From Nocardioides sp. Soil774 (lineage in GTDB: Bacteria; Actinomycetota; Actinomycetes; Propionibacteriales; Nocardioidaceae): 64,000 nt of DNA. A program made the translations under genes and the position numbers. Shown in pieces: positions 44,460 through 52,972 of this stretch. Positions within the stretch are counted from its first letter, which is position 1. The number at the start of each line of letters is the position of its first letter. Below the pieces are notes generated by a model. The model searched no databases. It was not told where the DNA came from and was given only the letters and a program-made list of their open reading frames with translations. The stretch is from positions 104,709 to 168,708 of the forward strand of contig NZ_LMSM01000009.1 in the NCBI RefSeq assembly GCF_001428125.1, read 5' to 3'.

Positions 44460-45230
44460 TCAGAACAGCAGGACGGCGGCCACCACGCCGGCGGCCACGA
44501 CGGCACCCCTGAACACGGTGTCGGGGAGCGTGCGACCGATGCGGGCGCCGACGTAGCCGCCGCCGAGCGACCCGGCGGCGAGCAGCACCACGACGTCCCA
44601 GCGCGGGTCGGCGACGACGACGAAGATCAGTCCGGCCACGATGTTGCCGACCATCAGCGACAGGGTCTTGAGCCCGTTGACCACCCGGAGCTCCAGGTCG
44701 GTGCCGAGGCCGAGCACAGCGACCATCATCACCCCGGCACCGGCGCCGAAGTAGCCGCCGTACATCCCGGTGACGGTCGCGAAGCCCGTGGTGACCGGCG
44801 ACATGTGCAGGCGCTCGGGGCAATGCTCGCCGTGCAGGGCGGCGTGGCGCTCGCGCAGCCAGCGCGAGATGCGCGGCTGGACGCCCACGAGCAGGCAGGT
44901 GAAGAGGATCAGCCACGGCACGACCGCCTCGAAGACGCCCGGCGGCAGGCCGAGGAGCAGCGCGGCTCCGGCGACGGCGCCGAGGGCGCACACCAGCACG
45001 ATCGACCGGGCCACCCCGCCGGCCTCGCGCACCTCCCGGCGGTAGCCGAGGACCCCACCCAGGCCACCCGGGATGAGCCCGAGGGTGTTGGACACGTTGG
45101 CGACGACCGGCGGCAGGCCGAGCCCGACGAGCACCGGGAAGCTCAGCAGGGAGGCGACCCCCACGGTGGAGGAGAGCACGCCGGCGCCGAACCCGGTGGC
45201 GAGGACCAGCAGCGTCTCGAGACCTGTCAC
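44460..45230 (-). CDS. TauE/SafE-family sulfite/organic anion exporter
   Basis: 256 residues from GTG 45230, overlapping the FadR-type gene stop by 3 bp. About eight hydrophobic helices and two copies of the family motif: GFGAGVLSSTVGVASLLSFPVLVGLG (about 13-38) and GMYGGYFGAGAGVMMVAVLGLG (about 150-171). These permeases export sulfite, sulfoacetate or other small anions. Sharing a transcript with the regulator suggests its gene is controlled together with the divergent transporter cluster. Confidence 0.82.
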   Translation of the reverse strand: MTGLETLLVLATGFGAGVLSSTVGVASLLSFPVLVGLGLPPVVANVSNTLGLIPGGLGGVLGYRREVREAGGVARSIVLVCALGAVAGAALLLGLPPGVFEAVVPWLILFTCLLVGVQPRISRWLRERHAALHGEHCPERLHMSPVTTGFATVTGMYGGYFGAGAGVMMVAVLGLGTDLELRVVNGLKTLSLMVGNIVAGLIFVVVADPRWDVVVLLAAGSLGGGYVGARIGRTLPDTVFRGAVVAAGVVAAVLLF

Positions 45231-45943
45231 TGCTGCTCGCGGAGCAGCGCGACGTCGCTGACCATCGCCACGTGCGCGTGCATCGCGTCGGCCGCCGCCT
45301 CCGGGTCGCCGGCGCGGATGGCCTCGGCGATCGCGCGGTGGCCGGCCAGCGAGTCCTGGGGACGGCCGGGCTGGCCGAGCGACTCCAGCCGGGTCTCCCG
45401 GACCAGGTCGCCGATCTCGTCCATGAGGCGGGCCAGCAGCAGGGAGTGCGAGGCGGCGGTCACGGCTCCGTGGAAGCGCTCGTCGCCCTCCACGCCCCGT
45501 CCGCCGGCCTCGATGTCGGCGGCCATGAAGGCCAGGGCGTCGTCGATGCGGGCGAGGTCGTCGTCGGTGCGCCGGGCGGCGGCCAGTGCCGCGATCTTGG
45601 TCTCGAGCGCGTCGCGGGTCTCGATGATCTCGGGCAGCCGGTCGGCGTGGCTGCGGATCGCCTCGACGATACGGGTGGACTGGCGGTGACCGGCCGTGAC
45701 CAGGGTGCCGTCGCCGTGGCGCACCTCGACCACGCCGATGACCTCGAGCGCCACCAGCGCCTGGCTCAGCGTGGCCCGGCTGACGCCGAGGCGCTGGGCG
45801 AGCTCGCGCTCGGGCGGCAGCCGGTCGCCGGCGGTGAGCCCGTTGTCGCTGATCCACGACGAGATCTGCCCGGCGACCTGCTCGTAGAGGCGGGTGCGGA
45901 GCAGCCGGGGCGGGAACGAGGGCGGGCCGGGCGACTCGGACAT
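45227..45943 (-). CDS. GntR-family (FadR/FCD) transcriptional regulator
   Basis: 238 residues from ATG 45943. Winged helix-turn-helix (about 15-80: LYEQVAGQISSWISDNGLTAGDRLPPERELAQRLGVSRATLSQALVALEVIGVVEVRHGDG) and a C-terminal FCD domain (about 95-230) with metal/ligand-site His (DERFHGAVTAAS, HRAIAEAIRAGD). Regulators of this type sense carboxylic acids; MatR, which controls malonate genes in Rhizobium, is one. Divergent from the MatC-like transporter, so it is the likely regulator of that operon. Confidence 0.88.
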   Translation of the reverse strand: MSESPGPPSFPPRLLRTRLYEQVAGQISSWISDNGLTAGDRLPPERELAQRLGVSRATLSQALVALEVIGVVEVRHGDGTLVTAGHRQSTRIVEAIRSHADRLPEIIETRDALETKIAALAAARRTDDDLARIDDALAFMAADIEAGGRGVEGDERFHGAVTAASHSLLLARLMDEIGDLVRETRLESLGQPGRPQDSLAGHRAIAEAIRAGDPEAAADAMHAHVAMVSDVALLREQQ

Positions 45944-45950
45944 GGAGACA

Positions 45951-46000
45951 CCCTATTGACGATCGGCGCATTGTCCTATTGGCTAGGCCACTGAGCCAAG
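45951..46000. promoter_or_regulatory. Candidate operator/promoter between divergent regulator and transporter
   Basis: The 112-bp gap holds CCTATTG twice (45951 and 45975) and a TGGCTAGGCCA inverted repeat at 45980-45990, plausible half-sites for the FadR-type regulator. A TTGACG element occurs at 45956. The assignment rests on position and symmetry only. Confidence 0.35.
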
Positions 46001-46055
46001 CGCGTGATGAGGGTCACCCCCGGGTCCTCGCCGTGCCGGCCATCGACTCGGAGGT

Positions 46056-47381
46056 GTGGGCATGGGCCCGGAATGGATTGCGATCCTCGCGCTGGTCGCG
46101 TTGTTCGTCATCGGCACGGTGCTGCCGATCAACATGGGAGCGCTGGCCTACGTCGCCGCGTGGTTCGTCGGGATGTACGCGCTCGACCTCGACGAGAAGG
46201 AGATCATCGCCGGCGTCAGCGGTGACCTGATCCTCACCCTCATCGGCGTGACGTACCTCTTCGCGATCGCGCGCAACAACGGCACGGTCGACCTCATCGT
46301 GCGCACTGCGGTGCGCGCCGTCGGCGGTCGGGTCGCGCTGATCCCGTGGGTGATGTTCGCGGTCACCGCGGTGCTCACCGGCATCGGTGCGGTCAGCCCC
46401 GCGGCGTGCGCCATCATCGGCCCGATCGCGCTCGGCTTCGCCGGTCGCTACGGCATCAGCCCGTTGATGATGGGCATGTTCGTCGTGCACGGTGCGCAGG
46501 CCGGCGGCTTCTCGCCGATCAGCATCTACGGCACGATCACCAACTCCGTGATGGAGGATGCCGGACTGCCGTCGAGCGAGGTCACCGTCTTCCTCGCCAG
46601 CCTCGTGGTCAACACCGTGATGGCCGCGATCCTGTTCATCGTCCTCGGCGGACGCAAGCTGATGGCGATGCGCATCGACCCGAACGAGCCCGACACGCTC
46701 GACGAGGACCTGCACCGCGGAGGACACACCGTGCCGGCCCGCGGCACCGGAGCCACGACGATGACCGGCACCCAGGCCGTGGGCGTGCGTCACGACCAGA
46801 TCCTCACGCTCGTGGCGTTCGTCGGTGTCGCGCTCGTGGCACTCGTCTTCGACAAGAACATCGGCTTCGTCTCCATCACCGCGGCCGTCATCCTGGCGAT
46901 GCTGGCGCCCCACGAGCACAAGGACGCCGTCAAGCAGATCGCCTGGCCGACCGTGCTGCTCGTCGCCGGTGTCAGCACCTACGCCACCATCCTCACCACC
47001 GCGGGCTCCCCGGAGTTCGTCGGCACGTGGGCCGCGGGCCTCGGCGCCGCCGCGATCGGCGCGCTGATCCTCTGCTACGTCGGCGGTGTCGTCTCGGCGT
47101 TCGCCTCGTCCACCGCGCTGCTGCCGGTGATCATCCCGATCGGCGTCCCGCTCATCGCGGACGGCGGCATCAACGCCGCCCTCTTCGTCGCCGCGCTCGC
47201 CGTGTCGTCGACCATCGTCGACGTCAGCCCGTTCTCCACCAACGGTGCGCTCATGCTCGCCAACAAGCCCGACTCGATCAGCGAGCCGGTCTACTACAAG
47301 CAGATCCTCGGCTACGGCGTCATCGTCACCCTGGTCGGGCCGCTGCTCGTCTGGGCCGCCCTCGTCCTCCCGGGCTGGTGA
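46056..47381 (+). CDS. MatC-like dicarboxylate transporter
   Basis: 441 residues from GTG 46056; ATG 46062 is an alternative. About 11 membrane helices in two halves split by a charged cytosolic loop (about 205-245). The N-terminal half resembles MatC_N (malonate/dicarboxylate carriers), with IGAVSPAACAIIGPIALGFAGRYGISPLMMGM and GAQAGGFSPISIYGT. C-terminal motif SSTIVDVSPFSTNGAL matches the second ion/substrate site of this superfamily. First gene of a three-gene operon with CoA transferase and carboxyl transferase. Confidence 0.82.
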   Translation: MGMGPEWIAILALVALFVIGTVLPINMGALAYVAAWFVGMYALDLDEKEIIAGVSGDLILTLIGVTYLFAIARNNGTVDLIVRTAVRAVGGRVALIPWVMFAVTAVLTGIGAVSPAACAIIGPIALGFAGRYGISPLMMGMFVVHGAQAGGFSPISIYGTITNSVMEDAGLPSSEVTVFLASLVVNTVMAAILFIVLGGRKLMAMRIDPNEPDTLDEDLHRGGHTVPARGTGATTMTGTQAVGVRHDQILTLVAFVGVALVALVFDKNIGFVSITAAVILAMLAPHEHKDAVKQIAWPTVLLVAGVSTYATILTTAGSPEFVGTWAAGLGAAAIGALILCYVGGVVSAFASSTALLPVIIPIGVPLIADGGINAALFVAALAVSSTIVDVSPFSTNGALMLANKPDSISEPVYYKQILGYGVIVTLVGPLLVWAALVLPGW

Positions 47382-47385
47382 CACG

Positions 47386-48561
47386 ATGACCGGCCCTCTC
47401 TCCGACCTCCTCGTCGTCGACCTGACCCGAGCCCTCGCCGGCCCGCACGCCACCCAGATGCTCGGCGACCTCGGTGCGCGCGTGATCAAGGTCGAGGCCC
47501 CCGGCAGCGGCGACGACACCCGCGGGTGGGGACCGCCGTTCGTCGGCGAGCCCGACGCGCGCCAGTCGACGTACTTCCTGTGCACCAACCGCAACAAGGA
47601 GTCCATCGCGCTCGACCTCAAGGACGCCGGCGACAAGGACGTCCTGGTCGGGCTCGTGGAGCGCGCCGACGTGCTGGTCGAGAACTTCCGCACGGGCGTG
47701 CTCGAGCGGCTCGGCCTCGGCATCGAGGAGCTGATGCGGCGCAACCCGCGCCTCGTCGTGCTCTCCATCACCGGCTTCGGCCACGACGGCCCCGAGGGCG
47801 GTCGCGCGGGCTACGACCAGATCGCGCAGGGCGAGGCCGGCCTGATGTCGCTGACCGGCTCGGGCCCCGACGACCCGCAGCGGGTCGGCGTGCCGATCGC
47901 CGACCTGCTGTCCGGCATGTACGGCGCCTACGGCGTGCTCGCCGCGCTCCACGAGCGCGAGCGGACGGGCGAGGGCACGGTCGTGCGGACGTCGCTGCTG
48001 GCCTCGGTCGTCGGCGTGCACGCCTTCCAGGGCACCCGCTGGACCGTCGCCGGCGAGGTCGGCCGCGCTCAGGGCAACCACCACCCCTCGATCGCTCCCT
48101 ACGGGCTGTTCCACTGCCGCGACGGCGCGGTGCAGATCGCCCTGGGCAGCGAGGGGCTGTGGAAGAAGTTCTGCGCGGGCTTCGGCCTCGACCCCGACGC
48201 CGAGGGACTCGCGACCAACAGCGAGCGCGTCGCACGCCGCGACGACGTGATCGCGCTCGTCGAGCAGGCCTTCGCCGACTGGGACGCCGAGCCGCTGCTC
48301 GCCCGGCTCGCCGAGGTCGGTGTGCCGGCAGGCAAGGTGCGCAGCCTCGACGAGGTCTACGAGTGGGACCAGGTCGCCAGCCAGGGCCTGCTCGTCGACG
48401 TCGCCCACCCCACGCTCGGTGACATCACCCTGCCCGGGCCGCCGCTGCGCTTCTTCGACGCCGCGGGCACCGAGGTCACCCGTCGCGACCACGTCGCGCC
48501 GCCGCTGCTCGACCAGCACGCCGACGACATCCGCGCGTGGGTCGGCGGGGGCGGCGCGTGA
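47386..48561 (+). CDS. CaiB/BaiF (family III) CoA transferase
   Basis: 391 residues from ATG 47386. LVVDLTRALAGPHATQMLGDLGARVIKVE is the N-terminal family signature; VENFRTGVLERLGLG contains the catalytic Asp region (shifted, with Asp in ADVLVENF), GFGHDGPEGGRAGYDQIAQGEAGLMSLTG and ADLLSGMYGAYGVLAALHER follow. Family III enzymes exchange CoA between carboxylic acids. Acid unknown; the MatC-like gene suggests a dicarboxylate. It overlaps the next start (GTGA). Confidence 0.86.
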   Translation: MTGPLSDLLVVDLTRALAGPHATQMLGDLGARVIKVEAPGSGDDTRGWGPPFVGEPDARQSTYFLCTNRNKESIALDLKDAGDKDVLVGLVERADVLVENFRTGVLERLGLGIEELMRRNPRLVVLSITGFGHDGPEGGRAGYDQIAQGEAGLMSLTGSGPDDPQRVGVPIADLLSGMYGAYGVLAALHERERTGEGTVVRTSLLASVVGVHAFQGTRWTVAGEVGRAQGNHHPSIAPYGLFHCRDGAVQIALGSEGLWKKFCAGFGLDPDAEGLATNSERVARRDDVIALVEQAFADWDAEPLLARLAEVGVPAGKVRSLDEVYEWDQVASQGLLVDVAHPTLGDITLPGPPLRFFDAAGTEVTRRDHVAPPLLDQHADDIRAWVGGGGA

Positions 48562-50012
48562 ACACACCCGTCAAGCGCTGGACCTCGCACGAGCTGCTCG
48601 ACCTGGTGCTCGACCCGGGCACCTTCACCTCGTGGGACTCACCCATCGACCTGTCCGACGTCGAGCCGGGCTACCGCGCCGTCCTCGAGGCCGCCGCGCT
48701 GAAGGCGGGCACCGACGAGTCGGTGCTCACCGGCCGCGGTGAGGTGCGCGGGCGGCCGGTGGCCGTGGTGGTCAACGAGTTCGCCTTCCTGGCGGGCTCG
48801 ATCGGGCGGGCCGCGGCCGACCGCATCGCCTCCGCCGTACGTCGTGCCACCGCGGAGGGCCTGCCGCTGCTGGCCAGCACGTCGTCGGGCGGCACCCGCA
48901 TGCAGGAGGGCACCCCCGCCTTCGTGCGGATGGTCGAGATCTCGCGCGCGCTGATGGACCACCGCGCCGCCGGGCTGCCCTACCTCGTGCACCTGCGTCA
49001 CCCCACCACCGGCGGCGTCTACGCCTCGTGGGGCTCGCTCGGCCACGTCACCGTCGCCGAGCCCGGCGCCCTCGTCGGCTTCCTCGGCCCCAAGGTCTAC
49101 GAGGCCCTCAACGGCCGGCCCTTCCGGCCCGGCGTCCAGGTGGCGGAGAACCTCGCCGCGGCCGGCGTCATTGACGGTGTCGTCGGTGCCGAGGACCTGC
49201 CGGCGATGGTCGACCTCGCGCTCTCCGTGCTCGTCGACCCGCCCGGGCCCGGCGCCCTCGAGCCGCGCCCGGCCGCCCCGATCGGCGACCACGCCGCCTG
49301 GGACAGCGTCGAGCGGACGCGGCGTACGGACCGGGCCGGGGTGCGCGACCTGCTCGCCCACGGCGCCAGCGGCACCATCCAGCTGCGCGGCACCGACGAG
49401 GGCGAGCGCGACTCGAGCGTCCTGGTCGCCCTGACCCGCCTCGACGACCAGCCGTGCGTGGTCATCGGGCAGGATCGGTCGCGCCAGACACCGGGGCACG
49501 CCATGGGCCCCGGTGCGCTGCGCGAGGCACGCCGCGGCATGCGGCTCGCCCAGGAGCTCGGCCTGCCGCTGGTCAGCGTCATCGACACCCCCGGGGCCGA
49601 GCTGTCGCCGGAGGCCGAGGAGCGCGCCATCGCCGGCGAGATCGCCCGCTGCATCGCCACGCTGACGACGATGACCGTGCCGACGGTCTCGGTCATCCTC
49701 GGCCAGGGCTGCGGGGGAGGGGCGCTCGCGTTCCTGCCGGCGCAGACCGTCGTGGCGACCGAGCACGCCTGGCTCTCGCCGCTGCCGCCCGAGGGCGCCA
49801 GCGTGATCGTGCACGGCGACGTCACGCACGCCGCCGAGATGGCGCAGCGCCAGCGGGTGCGCGCAGCGGACCTCCTCGCCGACGGGGTCGTCCACCACGT
49901 CGTGCCCGAGGTCGACGGGGAGTCGCCGCGCGCCCTCGCCGTCGCGGTGGCGGCGGAGATCGGCACGATCCTGCGCCGCTCGACCCGGAGGGCCGTGCCG
50001 CTCGGCGCCTGA
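48558..50012 (+). CDS. AccD-AccA-type carboxyl transferase fusion
   Basis: 484 residues from GTG 48558. N-half resembles AccD/MdcD beta subunits (STSSGGTRMQEGTPAFVRM, HPTTGGVYASWGSLGH, ALVGFLGPKVYEAL); C-half resembles AccA/MdcE alpha subunits (PGALREARRGMRLAQELGLPLVSVIDTPGAE, LGQGCGGGALAFLPAQ). No zinc-ribbon Cys pattern is visible at the start. No biotin carboxylase or biotin carrier gene is nearby, so it may act with subunits encoded elsewhere, or as a decarboxylase-type enzyme as in the malonate decarboxylase MdcDE. Function unproven. Confidence 0.82.
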   Translation: MNTPVKRWTSHELLDLVLDPGTFTSWDSPIDLSDVEPGYRAVLEAAALKAGTDESVLTGRGEVRGRPVAVVVNEFAFLAGSIGRAAADRIASAVRRATAEGLPLLASTSSGGTRMQEGTPAFVRMVEISRALMDHRAAGLPYLVHLRHPTTGGVYASWGSLGHVTVAEPGALVGFLGPKVYEALNGRPFRPGVQVAENLAAAGVIDGVVGAEDLPAMVDLALSVLVDPPGPGALEPRPAAPIGDHAAWDSVERTRRTDRAGVRDLLAHGASGTIQLRGTDEGERDSSVLVALTRLDDQPCVVIGQDRSRQTPGHAMGPGALREARRGMRLAQELGLPLVSVIDTPGAELSPEAEERAIAGEIARCIATLTTMTVPTVSVILGQGCGGGALAFLPAQTVVATEHAWLSPLPPEGASVIVHGDVTHAAEMAQRQRVRAADLLADGVVHHVVPEVDGESPRALAVAVAAEIGTILRRSTRRAVPLGA

Positions 50013-50031
50013 GCCGTGCGACGATCCGCCC

Positions 50032-50931
50032 ATGACCTCCGCGCCCCAGATGTTGACCCTCCCCGACGGCCGGCAGCTGGAGTTCCTCACCGGCGGCGCC
50101 GAGGACGGCTTCGGTCTCGTCTACCACTCCGGCACGCCGAGCGGTGCGGTCGTCGACCCGTCGATGTGGGCCGCCGCCGAGCGCGCCGGCCTGCGCCTGG
50201 TGACGTACTCCCGCCCCGGCTACGGCGCCTCGACCCCGCGCCCGGTGCCGGAGGGCTGGCCGGTGCCCATCGCCGCTGACGCCGACGACACCGCGGCGCT
50301 CCTCGACCACCTCGGGATTGGCGAGTTCGTCACCCTCGGCTGGTCGGGTGGCGGTCCGCGCGCCCTGGCGTGTGCCGCCCTCCTCCCCGAGCGTTGCCGC
50401 GCCGCGACGAGCCTCGCCGGCGTCGCCCCGCGCGAGGCCGAGGGCCTCGACTGGCTGGCCGGCATGGGCCCGGAGAACGTGCGCGACTTCGAGGCCGCCG
50501 ACCGCGGCCGTGAGGCCTTCCGCCCCATCGCCGAGCAGGAGGCGGCCGAGCTCGGCTCGGTCACCACCGACGACATCGTCGAGGCCTTCGGCGGGCTCGT
50601 CGACGAGGTCGACGCCGCGGCGCTCACCGGCGAGTTCGCCGAGGTGGTCGCCGCGTCCTTCCGTCACGCGATGGCGCAGGGGCCCGAGGGGATGCTCGAG
50701 GACAACCTGCAGATCGCCCGCCCGTGGGGCTTCGACCTGGCCGGCATCGTCGTACCCGTCTCGGTGTGGCAGGGCGCCCACGACAAGATGGTGCCCTTCG
50801 AGCACGGCCGCTGGCTCGCCGCGCACGTCCCCGGCGCCCGCGCGCACCTCTTCGACGACGAGGGCCACATCTCCCTCGCCACGCGGATGGACGACATCCT
50901 CGCCGACCTGCGGGAGCTGGCCGGGCTCTGA
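50032..50931 (+). CDS. Alpha/beta hydrolase
   Basis: 299 residues, ATG start 19 bp after the previous gene. Catalytic nucleophile in GWSGGGPRAL (Ser about 105), oxyanion region YHSGTPSG, Asp in VWQGAHDKMVPF (about 247) and His in DDEGHISLA (about 279), the full triad. Related to proline iminopeptidase-like and haloperoxidase-like enzymes. Substrate unknown. It may be the last gene of the transporter operon, or a separate unit. Confidence 0.85.
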   Translation: MTSAPQMLTLPDGRQLEFLTGGAEDGFGLVYHSGTPSGAVVDPSMWAAAERAGLRLVTYSRPGYGASTPRPVPEGWPVPIAADADDTAALLDHLGIGEFVTLGWSGGGPRALACAALLPERCRAATSLAGVAPREAEGLDWLAGMGPENVRDFEAADRGREAFRPIAEQEAAELGSVTTDDIVEAFGGLVDEVDAAALTGEFAEVVAASFRHAMAQGPEGMLEDNLQIARPWGFDLAGIVVPVSVWQGAHDKMVPFEHGRWLAAHVPGARAHLFDDEGHISLATRMDDILADLRELAGL

Positions 50932-50942
50932 CCCGGTCTCGG

Positions 50943-51066
50943 GCGGTGAGTGAGGAGGATTCCTGCGCCAGAAAACCCGCCTCACGCACCGCTTGGCGGG
51001 CGGGGCTGGCGGCGTCGGTGAGTGAGGAGGCGTCCTCGGCCGGAAAACCCGCCTCACGCACCGCTC
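50943..51066. repeat. Tandem imperfect hairpins between alpha/beta hydrolase and ku
   Basis: Two copies of a roughly 50-bp unit (50945-50994 and 51017-51065). In each, GGTGAGTGAGG pairs with CCTCACGCACC (one mismatch), and GAAAACCCGC precedes the right arm. The first copy can extend to a 13-bp stem. The place, between convergent genes, fits terminators, but the doubled unit with conserved loop part suggests an intergenic repeat family. Confidence 0.75.
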
Positions 51067-51072
51067 GGCCGG

Positions 51073-52017
51073 TCAGCTGGCCTTCTTGGCCACCGTCTTT
51101 TTGGTGGTGGTCTTCTTCGCCGCAGCCTTCTTGGCGGGGGCCTTCTTCGCCGCCGTCTTCTTCGCAGCCGACTTCTTGGCGGGCGTCTTCTTCGCCGCGG
51201 CCTTCTTGGCCGCCGGCTTCTCCTCGGCCTCGTCGGTGGCCTCGCCGCGGGCGGACTTCGCGGCCGCGACCGACTTCTGCAGCGCGGCCAGCAGGTCGAC
51301 GACCTCGCCGGAGGTCTTCGTCGAGGTCTCGGTGCGCTTGATCTCGCCGCCCTCGATCTTCGACTTCACCAGCGCCTCGACGGCACCGGCGTAGTCGTCC
51401 TCGAGCTCGGAGGGGTCGAAGTCGCCGGCGAGGGTCTCGACGAGCATGTGCGCCATCTTGACCTCGCTGTCCTTGACGTCTCCGGTCTCGACGGAGAAGT
51501 CAGGGGTGCGGATCTCGTCGGGCCACATCATCGTCTGCAGCACGATGACGTCGTCCTTCACGCGCAGCACCGCGATGCTGGTGCGCTGTCGCAGCGCGAC
51601 GGTCACCACGGCCATGCGGTCGGCGTCGAGCAGTGCCTGGCGCAGCAGGGCGTACGGCTTGGCGCCGGCGCCCTCGGGCTCGAGGTAGTAGGACTTCTCG
51701 AACAGCAGCGGGTCGATCTGCTCGCGCGGCACGAACTTCTCCACCGCGATCTCGCGCGACGACGTCGACGGCAGCTCGGCCATGTCGTCGTCGGTGAGGA
51801 TCACCATCTCGCCGTCCTCGGTCTCGTAGCCCTTGGCGATGTCGGCGTAGGCCACCTCCTCCCCGTCGAGGGAGCAGACCCGCTGGTACTTGATGCGGCC
51901 GCCGTCCTTGGCGTGCACCTGGCGGAACGAGACGTCGTGGCTCTCGGTCGCGGCGTAGAGCTTCACCGGCACCGACACCAGGCCGAAGGACACTGCGCCC
52001 TTCCAGATCGCTCGCAT
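51073..52017 (-). CDS. ku: Non-homologous end joining protein Ku
   Basis: 314 residues from ATG 52017; an open frame continues upstream to 52542 but covers the divergent ligase gene. Ku core (about 1-255): MRAIWKGAVSFGLVSVPVKLY, a GRIKYQRVC segment, and KYYLEPEG-like SYYLEPEGAG. Then a low-complexity Lys/Ala/Thr tail (about 268-314, AAKKAPAKKAAAKK pattern) of the type that aids DNA binding in actinobacterial Ku. Homodimeric ring that loads on DNA ends and recruits the ligase. Confidence 0.95.
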   Translation of the reverse strand: MRAIWKGAVSFGLVSVPVKLYAATESHDVSFRQVHAKDGGRIKYQRVCSLDGEEVAYADIAKGYETEDGEMVILTDDDMAELPSTSSREIAVEKFVPREQIDPLLFEKSYYLEPEGAGAKPYALLRQALLDADRMAVVTVALRQRTSIAVLRVKDDVIVLQTMMWPDEIRTPDFSVETGDVKDSEVKMAHMLVETLAGDFDPSELEDDYAGAVEALVKSKIEGGEIKRTETSTKTSGEVVDLLAALQKSVAAAKSARGEATDEAEEKPAAKKAAAKKTPAKKSAAKKTAAKKAPAKKAAAKKTTTKKTVAKKAS

Positions 52018-52033
52018 GGGGTAAGCATGTCCC

Positions 52034-52972
52034 ATGCGCCCCATGCTCGCCACCAAGGGAGACGTCGTCCCTGCCGGCGACGAGTGGTCCCACGAGGTGA
52101 AGTGGGACGGCGTGCGGATGCTCGCCGACGTGCGCGCAGGCGCGGGTCGCGCGCGGCTGACCACCCGCAACGACAACGACGCGACCATCGCGTGGCCCGA
52201 GGTGCACCCCGCCCCGATGGGTGGGCGCGACCTCCTCGTCGACGGCGAGATCATCGGCATCAACGACGCCGGCGTGCCCGACTTCGCGGTCATCCAGGAG
52301 CGCATGCACGTGCGGTCCGCGATCACCGCGGCGCGCTTGGCCACGAGCGTCCCGGCGACCTTCATGGTCTTCGACGTGATGCGCCTTGACGGCCGCGACC
52401 TGACGTCGCTGCCCCTGGCCGAGCGGCGCGAGGTCCTCGCCGGGCTCGACCTCGGCGGGTGGCAGGTGCCGCCGACGTACGACGACGGGCCGATGCTGCA
52501 CGAGGCGACGCTGGCGCAGGGCCTCGAAGGCATCGTCTCCAAGCGGCTGACCTCGACCTACCAGCCCGGCGTGCGCAGCCGGGCGTGGCTGAAGTTCGCC
52601 CACCGGCACCGCTTCTCCTTCGTCGTCGGCGGCTGGCGTCCGCAGGAGGGCACCAAGGACCGGCTCGCATCGCTGCTGGTGGGCGAGCCCTCGCCCGACG
52701 GCCTGCACTTCCGCGGTCGCGTGGGCAGCGGCATCGGCGGTGCGGCCAGCCGGCTGCTCGCCGCGCAGCTCGCGGGGAGCGAGCGCGCTCACAGCCCGTT
52801 CGTCGACGACGTGCCGGCGGTCGACGCCCGCGGCACCACCTGGGTCGAGCCGTTCCTCGTCGTGGACGTCGACTCGCTCAACAAGATGCCGGTGACGCGG
52901 CTGCGCCAGCCGTCCTACCGCGGCATCCGCACCGACGTCGATGCCGCCGACCTCGTGGGAGGACAGCAGTGA
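52034..52972 (+). CDS. ATP-dependent DNA ligase (LigD ligase domain, stand-alone)
   Basis: 312 residues from ATG 52034, 16 bp from the divergent ku start. Adenylation domain with motif I EVKWDGVRM (Lys23 as nucleophile), motif III region LLVDGEIIG, motif IV EGIVSKRL, motif V WLKFAHRH; an OB-fold (about 195-300) follows. Forms the phosphodiester at broken ends in NHEJ. In mycobacteria ligase, polymerase and nuclease are one protein; here ligase and polymerase are separate genes. Confidence 0.9.
   Translation: MRPMLATKGDVVPAGDEWSHEVKWDGVRMLADVRAGAGRARLTTRNDNDATIAWPEVHPAPMGGRDLLVDGEIIGINDAGVPDFAVIQERMHVRSAITAARLATSVPATFMVFDVMRLDGRDLTSLPLAERREVLAGLDLGGWQVPPTYDDGPMLHEATLAQGLEGIVSKRLTSTYQPGVRSRAWLKFAHRHRFSFVVGGWRPQEGTKDRLASLLVGEPSPDGLHFRGRVGSGIGGAASRLLAAQLAGSERAHSPFVDDVPAVDARGTTWVEPFLVVDVDSLNKMPVTRLRQPSYRGIRTDVDAADLVGGQQ

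Noticed and set aside
52018-52542. Upstream extension of the Ku reading frame
   Set aside because: It runs through the divergent ligase gene; the Ku family start MRAIWKGAVSFG matches the ATG at 52017.
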